NCBI GenBank assembly: GCA_019058515.1 | Contig: JAHPYY010000100.1 | Span: 1 to 23,542, forward strand | Length of the DNA stretch: 23,542 nt | Direction: 5' to 3' | Source: Promethearchaeota archaeon | GTDB lineage: Archaea > Asgardarchaeota > Lokiarchaeia > Sigynarchaeales > SOKP01 | Shown here: positions 23,446-23,542 of the stretch, piece after piece | Numbering within the stretch: the stretch's first letter is position 1 | How the letters are laid out: every line of letters starts with the position of its first letter | The notes under the pieces: generated by a model | Told to the model about the DNA's origin: nothing | Databases searched by the model: none | The model's input: only the letters and a program-made list of their open reading frames with translations | Made by a program: the position numbers and the translations under genes

Positions 23446-23542
23446 TTACAAGTACTCTAACTTCTTTTTTAACCCTTTCCATTCGGCATATACACTCTCG
23501 TATTTTTTAGCAATTTCATCAATAGGTTTGAATATTTCGGTC
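23446..23542 (-). CDS. C-terminal end of an unidentified protein (5' part outside window)
   Basis: The minus-strand frame ending at TAA 23448-23446 is open to the window edge and gives 31 residues ending KGLKKKLEYL, with alternating charged and hydrophobic residues (IDEIAKKYESVYAEW) typical of an amphipathic helix or short coiled coil. Too little is visible to name a family. It reads toward the SCP2-like gene, 71 bases away. Confidence 0.55.
   Translation of the reverse strand, partial: TEIFKPIDEIAKKYESVYAEWKGLKKKLEYL

Overview
The window is strongly A+T-rich, densely coded DNA on both strands, most probably from an archaeon of the Asgard group (Promethearchaeota, Lokiarchaeia-like). The evidence is a Hef-type helicase-nuclease, a Rab/Ras-like small GTPase with a C-terminal zinc ribbon, a free-standing roadblock/LC7 protein, a DUF1922-type zinc ribbon, a DUF1616-like protein, a PCNA-binding-like tail on DNA polymerase IV, and archaeal TATA boxes about 25-35 bases before many start codons (leaderless style) mixed with a few genes that have a real Shine-Dalgarno. 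The Asgard assignment is inference; the archaeal assignment is well supported. No rRNA, tRNA, CRISPR array, insertion sequence or integrase was seen, and no gene-free stretch exceeds about 205 bases.

Layout. 1-3531 (+): the 3' part of hef, a TTG-initiated small GTPase, a UDP-glucuronate decarboxylase-like epimerase and a membrane-anchored DUF1616-like protein. 3522-6681 (-): tldE and tldD, with a small zinc-ribbon gene upstream. 6834-9376 (+): purB-purM, two de novo purine genes 2 bases apart, the purM being of a long type best known from Bacteroidota. 9478-12785 (+): CPBP membrane protease, YfcE-like phosphodiesterase, roadblock protein and an MDR oxidoreductase. 12790-13431 (-): alpha/beta hydrolase. 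13486-14340 (+): nadC. 14350-16173 (-): a NikR-like ribbon-helix-helix protein without nickel ligands and two tandem class II aldolases. 16273-17978 (+): dinB and an Lrp/AsnC regulator. 17986-18912 (-): a HAL2/CysQ-like phosphatase. 19119-19850 (+): a seven-helix membrane protein. 19886-20743 (-): a calcineurin-like phosphoesterase. 20894-21250 (+): a small orphan. 21287-23374 (-): a 2-hydroxyacid dehydrogenase fused to a third class II aldolase, and an SCP2-like protein. 23446-23542 (-): the end of an unidentified gene.

How the genes fit together. Most are housekeeping (purine, NAD and UDP-sugar synthesis, DNA repair, proteolysis) in short one- to three-gene units that often converge with only a few bases between stops. 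Two themes stand out. One is carbohydrate or hydroxyacid metabolism: three class II aldolase domains within about 8 kb, one covalently joined to a D-2-hydroxyacid dehydrogenase, and two next to a regulator that looks like a NikR re-purposed for another ligand. This is the best candidate for an undescribed pathway. The other is signalling of a eukaryote-like kind: a small GTPase with unusual G3 and G4 motifs and a roadblock protein. Hef and polymerase IV both carry PCNA-interaction-like peptides, linking the two DNA repair genes functionally.
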